From NCBI RefSeq assembly GCF_900113735.1, contig NZ_FOQM01000022.1, positions 1 through 64,000 of the forward strand: a DNA stretch of 64,000 nucleotides, read 5' to 3'. The position numbers and the translations under genes were made by a program. Source of the stretch: Bradyrhizobium sp. Gha. Its GTDB lineage: Bacteria; Pseudomonadota; Alphaproteobacteria; Rhizobiales; Xanthobacteraceae. This document shows positions 55,245-63,181 of this stretch, piece after piece. The number at the start of each line of letters is the position of its first letter. The stretch's first letter is position 1. The notes under the pieces were generated by a model. That model made no database searches. It was not told the DNA's origin and saw nothing but the letters and a program-made list of their open reading frames with translations.

Positions 55245-56267
55245 TTACGGCTTGTTCGGGCGCAGCTCGACCCCGACGCCCTTGTTGACGAAGCGCAGGG
55301 TGTAGGACTTGCGGAAGTCGAGATCGCCTTTGACGACGCCCGCCTTCACCATCTTGTTGAAGAAGGAGGTGTAACGGTCGTCGCTCATCGCGCCGATGCC
55401 GGCCTTCAGGCTGTCGCCGGAATCGACGATGCCGTATTCCTTCATCTTGGCGACGGAATAAGCGAGCAGATCGTCGGTCATCTCCGGGTTGAGCTTCTTG
55501 ATCATGGCGTTGCCGGCGGAATTGTCGCCGTAGATGTAATTGTACCAGCCGACGATCGAGGCATCGACGAAGCGCTGCACCATGTCGGGCTTCTTCTCGA
55601 CCACGTCACGGCGGGTCTCGATCAAGGTCGAATAGGTGTTGAAGCCGGCATCGGCGAGCAGGATCACGTTCGGTTTGAAGCCGGCGGCCTTCTCGACCGC
55701 AAACGGCTCCGATGTCACATAGCCTTGCATCGCGCTCTTGGGATTGGCGATGAAGGGCTGCGGGTTGAAATTGTAGGGACGGACGTTCTTCTCGCTGAAG
55801 CCGTATTCGGACTTCAGCCACTGGAAGTAGCTGCTCATGCCCTCCTTGGAGACGAACAGCGTCAGCGGCTTGAGGTCCTGGATCCTGGTGACCTTCGCGT
55901 CCGGCTGCGACAGCAGCACTTGCGGATCCTTCTGGAACATCGCAGCGATCGTCACCACGGGGACGTTATTGGCGACTGCGTCGAACGACATCAGCGTGTT
56001 CGCGGCCATGAAGAAATCGATCTTCCCGGCGATCAGCAGCATCCGGTTGTTCTCGTTGGGTCCGCCCGGAACGATGGAGACGTCGAGCCCGTACTTCTTG
56101 TAGGTGCCATCGGCGACCGCCTGGAAGAAACCGCCATGCTCGGCCTCGGCGACCCAATTGGTGCCGAAGGTGACCTTGTCCAGGGTCTCGCTGCGCGCCG
56201 GCAGGATCGATACGACAGTGGCCAGCAAGCCCGCCGTTAACGCTCGCCGCAGATGGGAGGGGCTCAT
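55245..56267 (-). CDS. ABC transporter substrate-binding protein, NMT1/THI5-like
   Basis: A 340-residue periplasmic receptor with a signal peptide (MSPSHLRRALTAGLLATVVS up to ARSE). The NMT1/THI5 fold reads VTFGTNWVAEAEHGGFFQAV, then GLDVSIVPGGPNENNRMLLI and FFMAANTLMSFDAVANNVPV. GGFFQAVADGTYKKYGLDV-type sequence is typical for receptors of pyrimidine precursors, sulfonates or aromatic compounds. The ligand is unknown. It is the first gene of the operon and is divergent from a creatininase-family gene. Confidence 0.93.
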   Translation of the reverse strand: MSPSHLRRALTAGLLATVVSILPARSETLDKVTFGTNWVAEAEHGGFFQAVADGTYKKYGLDVSIVPGGPNENNRMLLIAGKIDFFMAANTLMSFDAVANNVPVVTIAAMFQKDPQVLLSQPDAKVTRIQDLKPLTLFVSKEGMSSYFQWLKSEYGFSEKNVRPYNFNPQPFIANPKSAMQGYVTSEPFAVEKAAGFKPNVILLADAGFNTYSTLIETRRDVVEKKPDMVQRFVDASIVGWYNYIYGDNSAGNAMIKKLNPEMTDDLLAYSVAKMKEYGIVDSGDSLKAGIGAMSDDRYTSFFNKMVKAGVVKGDLDFRKSYTLRFVNKGVGVELRPNKP

Positions 56268-56399
56268 GAATGCACTCCGTCGATCGTGTCTGGCCGATGT
56301 GAAAGCAACGCGATAGAACCGCAAGGGGACGCTGGCCGGCCGGGCCCGCGTCCCCTGATACCCCCAACCTACGTGACAAATTCGGGCAAAGAAACCTCG

Positions 56400-57206
56400 A
56401 TGACGCCTCCCCGCGACTGGATCGAGATCCGCTGGGCCGATGCCAGCCGCACGGATGTTTCGCGCTGGATCGCGGTGCTGCCGCTGGCGGCAACCGAGCA
56501 GCATGGCCCGCATCTGCCTAACGAGACCGACGTGCTGATCGCCGAGGCCTATCTCGCGCGCGTGCGGGAGGTGCTGCCTGCGACCGCCCCCGTGACATTC
56601 CTGCCCGTTGAACCCGTCGGCATCTCCACCGAGCATATCGATTATCCGGGCACGCAAACGCTGCCGACAGAAGTGGCGCTGAAGCGATGGACAGGGATCG
56701 GGGAGGATGTCGCGCGACGCGGCGTGAAAAAGCTCGTCATCATCACCAGCCATGGCGGCAACAGCGCGGCGATGATGCTGGTGGCGCAGGATCTTCGCGC
56801 GCATCACAAACTATTCGTGGTGACGACGTCGTGGTCGCGGCTGTCGGGCGCGGAAACGCTGTTCCCGTCAGATGAAGTGCGCCACGGCATTCATGGCGGC
56901 GCGGTCGAGACCTCGATCATGCTGTCGCGTTATCCAGACCAGGTGCGCACTGACGCGATCGCGGATTTTCCTGCGAGCAGCATCGCAATGGAAAAACGAT
57001 ATCGCTGGCTGTCGACGCAGCGGCCCGCCCCGTTTGCCTGGCAGGCGCAGGATCTCAACGCCAGCGGCGCCGTCGGCAATGCGACTCTGGCCGTCGCCGG
57101 GAAAGGCGAACAGCTCCTCGAGCAGGGCGCGCGCGCCTTTTGCGAGCTGCTTGACGAGGTCGATAACTTCGACGTGACCAGGCTCGCCAAGGGTCCTCTC
57201 GGCTAG
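56400..57206 (+). CDS. Creatininase-family amidohydrolase
   Basis: A 268-residue metal-dependent amidohydrolase. The metal-binding elements are LPLAATEQHGPHLPNETDVL (Glu, His, Asp ligands, near residues 27-46), ISTEHIDYPGTQTL, ITSHGGNSAAMMLV (SHGGN) and GGAVETSIMLSRYP (Glu). Family members open creatinine, 3-dehydro-scyllo-inosose or formamide-type rings. It is divergently transcribed from the NMT1-type transporter operon over a 132-bp spacer and may hydrolyse the imported substrate (inference). The ATG at 56400 is chosen at the start of homology. Confidence 0.9.
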   Translation: MTPPRDWIEIRWADASRTDVSRWIAVLPLAATEQHGPHLPNETDVLIAEAYLARVREVLPATAPVTFLPVEPVGISTEHIDYPGTQTLPTEVALKRWTGIGEDVARRGVKKLVIITSHGGNSAAMMLVAQDLRAHHKLFVVTTSWSRLSGAETLFPSDEVRHGIHGGAVETSIMLSRYPDQVRTDAIADFPASSIAMEKRYRWLSTQRPAPFAWQAQDLNASGAVGNATLAVAGKGEQLLEQGARAFCELLDEVDNFDVTRLAKGPLG

Positions 57207-57337
57207 CTCACATCCATCTGTAATCATTCGATAAATGACAGAGCCCGGGACCGCCTGAGGCGGTTTCGAACCCGATGCGGCAAGGGACCGTCCAACTGGG
57301 CACGCGGACCACAGCCTCAACCCGGATGGAGTTTCAG

Positions 57338-57601
57338 ATGTCGATCAAGACCAGAATTGCCGCACTCGCGCTCGCTGCCCTCGCCGTGACTGGCAGCATC
57401 GCCGCCACCACGTCGCAGGCCGAAGCCAAGCCGCTCGGCTGGGGCTGGGGTGTCGGCGCCGGCATCGCCACCGCCGCCATTGTCGGCACCGCGATCGCCG
57501 CCAGCAATGAGCCCTATTACTACGGCTATCACCGCTGCGGCTGGGTCGCCCAGTACAACGCCTTCGGCCAGTACGTCGGCCGCGTGCGCTCCTGCTACTG
57601 A
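57338..57601 (+). CDS. Small exported glycine-rich protein
   Basis: An 87-residue protein with a signal peptide (MSIKTRIAALALAALAVTGS up to SQAEA). It continues KPLGWGWGVGAGIATAAIVG, a hydrophobic glycine-rich segment, and ends YYYGYHRCGWVAQYNAFGQY then VGRVRSCY with two cysteines. This pattern is frequent in Rhizobiales secreted or outer-membrane small proteins; function unknown. GGAG precedes the ATG at 57338. A strong terminator is found 76 bp after the stop. Confidence 0.82.
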   Translation: MSIKTRIAALALAALAVTGSIAATTSQAEAKPLGWGWGVGAGIATAAIVGTAIAASNEPYYYGYHRCGWVAQYNAFGQYVGRVRSCY

Positions 57602-57676
57602 TTCGAGGTGCTGAGGCCGATCTGACGTGGATCTTGCGTCCGACACGGGCGCCTCATCCACCCCGTGTCGCGCCCC

Positions 57677-57715
57677 GACCCCGCCCGGCCGTCCCCCCGG
57701 GCGGGGTCATCCTTT
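57677..57715 (+). terminator. Strong terminator of the small exported gene
   Basis: GACCCCGCCCGG and CCGGGCGGGGTC form a perfect 12-bp stem with an 8-bp loop, followed by ATCCTTTTT. It is on the strand of the 57338-57601 gene. Confidence 0.92.
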
Positions 57716-57794
57716 TTCCCCGCCGGTAATTTTGTTGCAGTCTCGTCACATAAGGATGCGAACCATCCTTCGCGGCGTTCCGCACTAGTTGCTA

Positions 57795-57811
57795 TTGCGA
57801 ACTATTAGCAA
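57795..57811. promoter_or_regulatory. Candidate Fur/Mur-like operator before the porin gene
   Basis: TTGCGAACTATTAGCAA has palindromic ends (TTGC and GCAA) and matches 12 of 15 specified positions of the TTGCAAAT-NN-TTTGCAA type box used by Fur/Mur in Alphaproteobacteria. It is 172 bp upstream of the TTG start of the porin gene. The match is by eye; a shorter overlapping hairpin (GTTGC...GCAAC) surrounds it. A metal-responsive control is therefore possible, not shown. Confidence 0.4.
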
Positions 57812-57983
57812 TAATCTTCGCAACTGGCGCAGGGACTTGGCGCGATCCTGGGTGAAATCGCACCGAGACGAACTCATCTCGTCGGGGTCGCGTGGCCAGC
57901 CAAGACCCTGATGACAGGATCGCCGCGAATTGGCAGGGATGTCGGGCGGCGGTTGGGCACGGTCGCGACGGGGGGCGTAGGTT

Positions 57984-59987
57984 TTGACGTTGAGAGGTCA
58001 CCGTTACAGGTCTGTGCGGACGGCGGCGGCGATTGCCTCGGGCGTGCTCGCTTTGCCGGCTGCCAGCTATGCCGCTGACCTGCCGCTGAAGGCGCGCGCC
58101 GCGAAAACCGCCTACGACTGGACCGGCTTCTATGTCGGCGGTCATGTCGCCTACGGCGACGCGAGTTTCGGGCCGGGCTCCAATCCCCTGCCCGAGCAGG
58201 GCGCGCTGCTGCCTCATAGCGCGACCGGATTCAGCGGCGGCTACCAGCTCGGCTACAACAGGCAACTTTCCAATCGCGTGGTGCTCGGCATCGAGGCGGA
58301 CGCGACGTTCACGGGGCCGACGGACGGTCCGGCACTGGCGCGTTCACCGGTGCCATTCAACACCACGATGGACTATGTCGGCACCCTACGTGGCCGCGTC
58401 GGCTATGCCTTCGACCGCTTCATGCCCTACGTCACCGGCGGCCTCGCCTGGGGTCACACGCATATCAACGTCAACGACACCGACGGTGTCACGCCGCTCT
58501 TCCCGGTCGGCCACTATCAGGCCGGATGGACCGCGGGCCTCGGTCTCGAATACGCCGTCAGCGGCAACTGGACCGCGAAGGCCGAATACGAATATGTCGA
58601 CCTCTCGCGCAAAACTTACGACCTCAGCGGCTTCGGTCTCGGCAGCGTCAATGTCGATCCGCGTCTTCACCTGTTCAAGCTCGGCCTGAACTATCAGTTC
58701 GGCGATACGCCCTGGATGCCGGCGGTCGGCAAGCCCAAGCTTCCGGAATCCGACGACTGGAACGTCCACGCACAGACGACCTTGATACCGCAAGGCTATG
58801 GGCCGATTCATTCGCCCTATGCGGGCCCGCAGAGCCTGCCGGGCGGCGGCCAATTCCAGGAGACATGGACGACGACGGCCTTCCTTGGCGCGCGGCTGTG
58901 GGACGGCGGCGAATTCTATTTCAATCCCGAGCTCGCGCAGGGCTTTGGTCTCAACGGCACGCTCGGCCTCGCCGGCTTCTCCAATGGCGAAGCGCAGAAG
59001 GCCGGCGCGGCATTCCCCAAGATCCGCGCGCAGCGCTACTACCTCAAGCAGACCTTCGGGCTCGGCGGCGAGCAGGAAACGGTCGAGGATGCACCGAACC
59101 AGCTTGCCGGCAAGCGCGATATCGACCGCGTCACCCTGATCGTCGGCCGCTTCGCCGTCGGTGATTTCTTCGACGGCAATTCTTATGCGAAAGACCCGCG
59201 CGCCGACTTCATGAACTGGGCGATGTGGGCATCGGCCGCCTACGACTTCCCCGCCGACCTGCCCGGCTATACCCGCGGCGCGGTGGTCGAGCTCAACCGC
59301 AAGGATTGGGCCGTTCGCGCCGGCCTGTTCGAGGTGCCGTCCGCGCCGAACAGCGACGTGCTGACCTTCAAGACCGGCGGCACGGTCGTCGAATTCGAGG
59401 AGCGCCATACGATCCTCGAGCAGCCCGGCAAATTGCGCGTCGGCGTCTTCGCCAACAGCGGCAATACCGCCAACTACCGCGAGGTCCTCGATCTGGCGGC
59501 AGCGAACCCGGGACTCGATATCAACGCGATTGCCAACGCAGATCAGCGCGACCGGCTCAAATACGGATTCTACGTCAATCTCGAGCAGCAGATCGTCAAG
59601 GACGTCGGACTGTTCGCGCGGGCGAGCTGGAACGACGGACAGAACCAGATCCTGTCCTTCACCGACATCGACCGCAGCCTGTCGGGCGGTTTATCGATCA
59701 AGGGCAGAAGCTGGGGACGTCCTGACGACACGATCGGCATTGGTGGTGCCATCAACGGCCTGTCGTCCGCACATCGCGACTTCCTCGCGGCCGGCGGCAC
59801 CGGTCTGTTGATCGGCGACGGCCGGCTCAACTACAGCCCCGAACGCATCCTCGAGACCTACTACGCTTATCAGGTGATCAAGGGCGTGACGATGACCGCC
59901 GACTATCAATTGATCACAAACCCGGCCTATAACGCCGACCGTGGACCGGTCTCGATCTTCTCAGGCCGGCTCCACGCCGAGTTTTAG
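57984..59987 (+). CDS. Double-barrel outer-membrane protein: Omp25-like plus OprB porin
   Basis: A 667-residue protein with a signal peptide (to AASYA, about residue 30). Residues 43-240 are an Omp25/OmpA-like 8-stranded barrel (YDWTGFYVGGHVAYGDASFG ... VVLGIEADATFTG ... LHLFKLGLNYQFGD, the terminal strand). Residues about 255-667 are an OprB carbohydrate-selective porin (WTTTAFLGARLWDGGEFYFN, PKIRAQRYYLKQTFGLGGEQ, ... SIFSGRLHAEF, ending in the required terminal Phe). Both barrels are whole, so this is a genuine fusion rather than a truncation. The start is TTG at 57984. The ABC genes follow at 29 bp, so it probably works with them. Confidence 0.92.
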   Translation: MTLRGHRYRSVRTAAAIASGVLALPAASYAADLPLKARAAKTAYDWTGFYVGGHVAYGDASFGPGSNPLPEQGALLPHSATGFSGGYQLGYNRQLSNRVVLGIEADATFTGPTDGPALARSPVPFNTTMDYVGTLRGRVGYAFDRFMPYVTGGLAWGHTHINVNDTDGVTPLFPVGHYQAGWTAGLGLEYAVSGNWTAKAEYEYVDLSRKTYDLSGFGLGSVNVDPRLHLFKLGLNYQFGDTPWMPAVGKPKLPESDDWNVHAQTTLIPQGYGPIHSPYAGPQSLPGGGQFQETWTTTAFLGARLWDGGEFYFNPELAQGFGLNGTLGLAGFSNGEAQKAGAAFPKIRAQRYYLKQTFGLGGEQETVEDAPNQLAGKRDIDRVTLIVGRFAVGDFFDGNSYAKDPRADFMNWAMWASAAYDFPADLPGYTRGAVVELNRKDWAVRAGLFEVPSAPNSDVLTFKTGGTVVEFEERHTILEQPGKLRVGVFANSGNTANYREVLDLAAANPGLDINAIANADQRDRLKYGFYVNLEQQIVKDVGLFARASWNDGQNQILSFTDIDRSLSGGLSIKGRSWGRPDDTIGIGGAINGLSSAHRDFLAAGGTGLLIGDGRLNYSPERILETYYAYQVIKGVTMTADYQLITNPAYNADRGPVSIFSGRLHAEF

Positions 59988-60016
59988 CCCCAGGGATTGT
60001 TGACCAGAGGCGGCCC

Positions 60017-61750
60017 ATGAAGCCGAGAGATATCCGCACGGCCGCGCTCGGCCGGGCGCTGCGCCCCAATATCTGGGATGTGGTCGCACTCATCCTCGTG
60101 ATCGGCGCCATGGTACTGATCGTCTATGGCGGCGAGCAGACCACCGCGCCGCTGTCCGAGCTTGAGCGCACGCCGGTCTCGCTCGATCCGGCGAACTTGC
60201 CGCTCTACGCGCTGCGCACGGTGCTGCGCATGCTGCTTGCGATCGTCTGCTCGACGGTCTTCACCTTCGTCTACGCGGCGATCGCGGCCAAGAGCCGGCG
60301 CGCGGAGATGGTCATGATCCCGGTGCTGGACATCCTCCAGTCCGTGCCGATCCTGGGCTTCCTGACCTTCACCGTCGTCTTCTTCATGAATTTATTTCCG
60401 AGCCAGGTGCTCGGCGCTGAACTCGCCTCGGTGTTCGCGATCTTCACGAGCCAGGCATGGAACATGACGTTCAGCATGTACCAGTCGATGCGCAACGTAC
60501 CGAAGGACCTGGAAGAGGCCACGCAGAGCTTTCATCTATCCGGGTGGCAGCGTTTCTGGCGCCTCGACGTGCCCTTCGCGATGCCGGGACTGATCTGGAA
60601 CGCGATGATGTCGATGTCGGGCGGCTGGTTCTTCGTCGTCGCATCGGAAGCGATCACCGTCGGCAATACCACCGTGACCCTGCCGGGCGTCGGATCCTAT
60701 GTCGCGCTGGCAATCCAGCAGCGCGATTTGCCGGCGATCTTCTACGCGATCCTGGCGATGCTGCTCGTCATCATCGCCTATGATCAACTGCTGTTCCGGC
60801 CCATCATCGCCTGGGCCGACAAATTCCGCTTCGAGCAGACCGCGTCCGGCGAGCCACCCACCTCCTGGATGCTGGACCTGTTTCGCCGGACCCGCGCTCT
60901 GCGTGCGGTGACGCTGCCCTTCTCCGCCATCAATCGCTTCGTTTCGAATTTGCGCATCTCGCTCCCCAAACCAGGGGGACCGGCGAAGAGCAAAGGCCAG
61001 CCGTCACGACTGATCGACGGGCTCTGGCTTGCCGTCATCCTCGCCGGCACAGCCTACGCCGCGTGGCTGACCTACCGCTATCTTTCGGCCAGTCTTGGCC
61101 TCGGCGACGTGCTCGTCGTGATCCGCGACGGGCTGATAACCCTGCTGCGCGTCATTGTCCTGATCAGCCTTGCGACCTTGATCTGGGTGCCGATCGGCGT
61201 CTGGATCGGCTTGCGTCCGAAACTGGCCGAGCGCATCCAACCATTGGCACAATTTCTCGCCGCGTTTCCCGCCAACCTTGCCTTTCCGGTCTTCGTCGTT
61301 GCCATCGTCAGCTTCAAGCTCAACCCGAACGTCTGGCTGAGCCCACTGATGATCCTGGGCACGCAATGGTACATCCTGTTCAACGTGATCGCCGGCGCCA
61401 GTGCTTTTCCGAGCGATCTGCGCGAGGCCGCGAGCAGCCTTCATCTCGGCGGATGGCGCTGGTGGTTGAAGGTGATCCTGCCGGGCATCTTCCCATATTA
61501 CGTCACCGGCGCGATCACCGCTTCCGGCGGGTCCTGGAACGCATCGATCGTCGCCGAAGTCGCCAGCTGGGGCGACACGCATCTGAACGCCAGCGGGCTC
61601 GGCGCTTATATTGCATCTGCGACTGAAGCGGGCGATTTCCCGCGTGTCGTTCTCGGGATAGCCGCGATGTGCATTCTGGTGACGTTGTTCAATCGTCTGG
61701 TCTGGCGACCGCTCTACGCCTTCGGCGAGCGCCGCCTGCGGCTCGGCTGA
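60017..61750 (+). CDS. ABC transporter with two fused permease domains
   Basis: A 577-residue inner-membrane protein built of two binding-protein-dependent permease domains. Half one spans about residues 1-280, with the EAA-like loop ATQSFHLSGWQRFWRLDVPF and GLIWNAMMSMSGGWFFVVAS. Half two spans about 320-577, with AASSLHLGGWRWWLKVILPG and GAITASGGSWNASIVAEVAS. Both loops are kept, so one polypeptide gives the full membrane dimer. It belongs to the nitrate/sulfonate (NitT/TauT-like) group. No periplasmic receptor gene is in the operon. The ATPase gene follows after 13 bp. Confidence 0.9.
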   Translation: MKPRDIRTAALGRALRPNIWDVVALILVIGAMVLIVYGGEQTTAPLSELERTPVSLDPANLPLYALRTVLRMLLAIVCSTVFTFVYAAIAAKSRRAEMVMIPVLDILQSVPILGFLTFTVVFFMNLFPSQVLGAELASVFAIFTSQAWNMTFSMYQSMRNVPKDLEEATQSFHLSGWQRFWRLDVPFAMPGLIWNAMMSMSGGWFFVVASEAITVGNTTVTLPGVGSYVALAIQQRDLPAIFYAILAMLLVIIAYDQLLFRPIIAWADKFRFEQTASGEPPTSWMLDLFRRTRALRAVTLPFSAINRFVSNLRISLPKPGGPAKSKGQPSRLIDGLWLAVILAGTAYAAWLTYRYLSASLGLGDVLVVIRDGLITLLRVIVLISLATLIWVPIGVWIGLRPKLAERIQPLAQFLAAFPANLAFPVFVVAIVSFKLNPNVWLSPLMILGTQWYILFNVIAGASAFPSDLREAASSLHLGGWRWWLKVILPGIFPYYVTGAITASGGSWNASIVAEVASWGDTHLNASGLGAYIASATEAGDFPRVVLGIAAMCILVTLFNRLVWRPLYAFGERRLRLG

Positions 61751-61763
61751 CGAGGAGTTCATC

Positions 61764-63077
61764 ATGCTCGATCACCCCCCTGCGCTCATCGACATCCGCG
61801 GTGTCTGCCGGTCTTTTCCGAAGGGCAGCGGCGAGCAGCTGCTGGTTCTGGAGAAGGTCGACCTGACGATCCGCTCCGGCGAGATCGTCGGCCTGCTCGG
61901 CCGCTCGGGCTCCGGCAAATCCACGCTGCTGCGGATCATCGCCGGCCTGATCGCTCCGTCCACGGGACAGGCGACCTGCCGGGGCGAGGTCATCGCCGGA
62001 CCGCCGAACGGCGTGGCCATGGTGTTCCAGTCGTTCGCGCTGTTTCCCTGGCTGACGGTGCTGCAAAACGTCGAGCTTGGCTTGGAGGCGCTTGGCGTCG
62101 ATGCTGCCGAACGGCGCAAGCGCGCGCTGGCGGCGATCGACCTGATCGGCCTCGACGGATTCGAGTCGGCCTTTCCCAAGGAATTGTCGGGCGGCATGCG
62201 TCAGCGCGTCGGCTTTGCCCGCGCGCTGGTCGTGCATCCGGATCTGCTCCTGATGGACGAACCATTCTCGGCGCTCGACGTGCTCACCGCCGAAACGCTG
62301 CGTACCGACCTGATCGATCTCTGGGTGGAAGGGCGCCTGCCGATCAAATCGATCCTCATGGTGACACACAACATCGAAGAGGCGGTCCTGATGTGCGACC
62401 GCATCCTGGTGTTTTCGTCGAACCCGGGACGTGTCGCGGTGGAGATCAAGGTCGAGCTGGCGCATCCGCGTAAGCGGCTTGATCCGCATTTCCGCCAGCT
62501 CGTCGACAGCATTTATGCCCGCATGACCCAGCGCGCCGAACCCAAGGCGCCGACAATCGAAGGCATCCCCGGCACCGGCGTCGGCATGACCCTGCACCAT
62601 GTATCGTCCAACGTCCTGTCCGGCCTGATCGAGACGTTGGCGGGCGCGCCCTACAACGGACATGCCGACCTGCCGGTGCTGGCGAGCCAGCTTCGGCTCG
62701 AGGCCGACGAAATCCTTCATCTCGGCGAGTCGCTGCAATTGTTGCGCTTCGCCCAGCTCAGCGAAGGCGATTTGATGCTCACCGACGCGGGCAAGCGCTT
62801 CGCCCATCTCGAGACCGACGCGCGCAAGACGCTGTTCGCCGAGCATCTCGTCACCTATGTGCCGGTGATGGGATTGATCCGCCGCGTGCTCGACGAACGG
62901 CCTTCGCATACCGCGCCCGCGGCACGGTTCCGCAACGAGCTCGAAGACTACATGTCGGAGGATTATGCCGACGAGACGCTGAAGACGGTGGTGTCGTGGG
63001 GGCGCTATGCCGAGCTGTTCGCCTATGACGAGCAGTCGGAGACATTCAGCCTCGAAAACCCCGGCGAAAGCTCCTGA
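61764..63077 (+). CDS. ABC ATPase with AAA-associated C-terminal domain
   Basis: A 437-residue ATPase. The N-terminal 250 residues form an SsuB/NrtD-like ABC domain: Walker A LGRSGSGKSTLLR, Q loop VFQSFALFPW, signature ELSGGMRQRVGFARAL, Walker B LLLMDEPFSALDV, and THNIEEAV. The C-terminal 150 residues (GLIETLAGAPYNGHADLPVL ... EDYMSEDYADETLKTVVSWG) form an additional winged-helix-like, AAA-associated domain. Such extensions could sense substrate or couple to the double permease. It is cotranscribed with the double permease and probably with the porin. Confidence 0.9.
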   Translation: MLDHPPALIDIRGVCRSFPKGSGEQLLVLEKVDLTIRSGEIVGLLGRSGSGKSTLLRIIAGLIAPSTGQATCRGEVIAGPPNGVAMVFQSFALFPWLTVLQNVELGLEALGVDAAERRKRALAAIDLIGLDGFESAFPKELSGGMRQRVGFARALVVHPDLLLMDEPFSALDVLTAETLRTDLIDLWVEGRLPIKSILMVTHNIEEAVLMCDRILVFSSNPGRVAVEIKVELAHPRKRLDPHFRQLVDSIYARMTQRAEPKAPTIEGIPGTGVGMTLHHVSSNVLSGLIETLAGAPYNGHADLPVLASQLRLEADEILHLGESLQLLRFAQLSEGDLMLTDAGKRFAHLETDARKTLFAEHLVTYVPVMGLIRRVLDERPSHTAPAARFRNELEDYMSEDYADETLKTVVSWGRYAELFAYDEQSETFSLENPGESS

Positions 63078-63181
63078 GCCACCTGCGACAATTTCGTCGG
63101 AACCGGGCAGGCGCGCTTTGGGTTCCTATATGTAACGGGCCTGGTCCTGCATCCGCTGGGCCTCCCCTCTCCCTGCGCGCA

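Larger units (their letters stand above)
57602..57983. other. Intergenic stretch: terminator and regulatory palindromes
   Basis: Contains a perfect terminator (57677-57715), then an AAGGAT...ATCCTT inverted repeat (57752-57770), then a Fur/Mur-like palindrome (57795-57811), then about 170 bp before the porin start. No coding frame is convincing. The AT-rich pocket around 57730-57820 stands out from the surrounding GC-rich DNA and is likely to contain the porin promoter. Confidence 0.65.

Noticed and set aside
56268..56399. TPP riboswitch or thiamine link for the NMT1-type operon
   Set aside because: No THI-box sequence was recognised in the spacer and no thi genes are close; the NMT1 fold alone does not prove a thiamine precursor as ligand.
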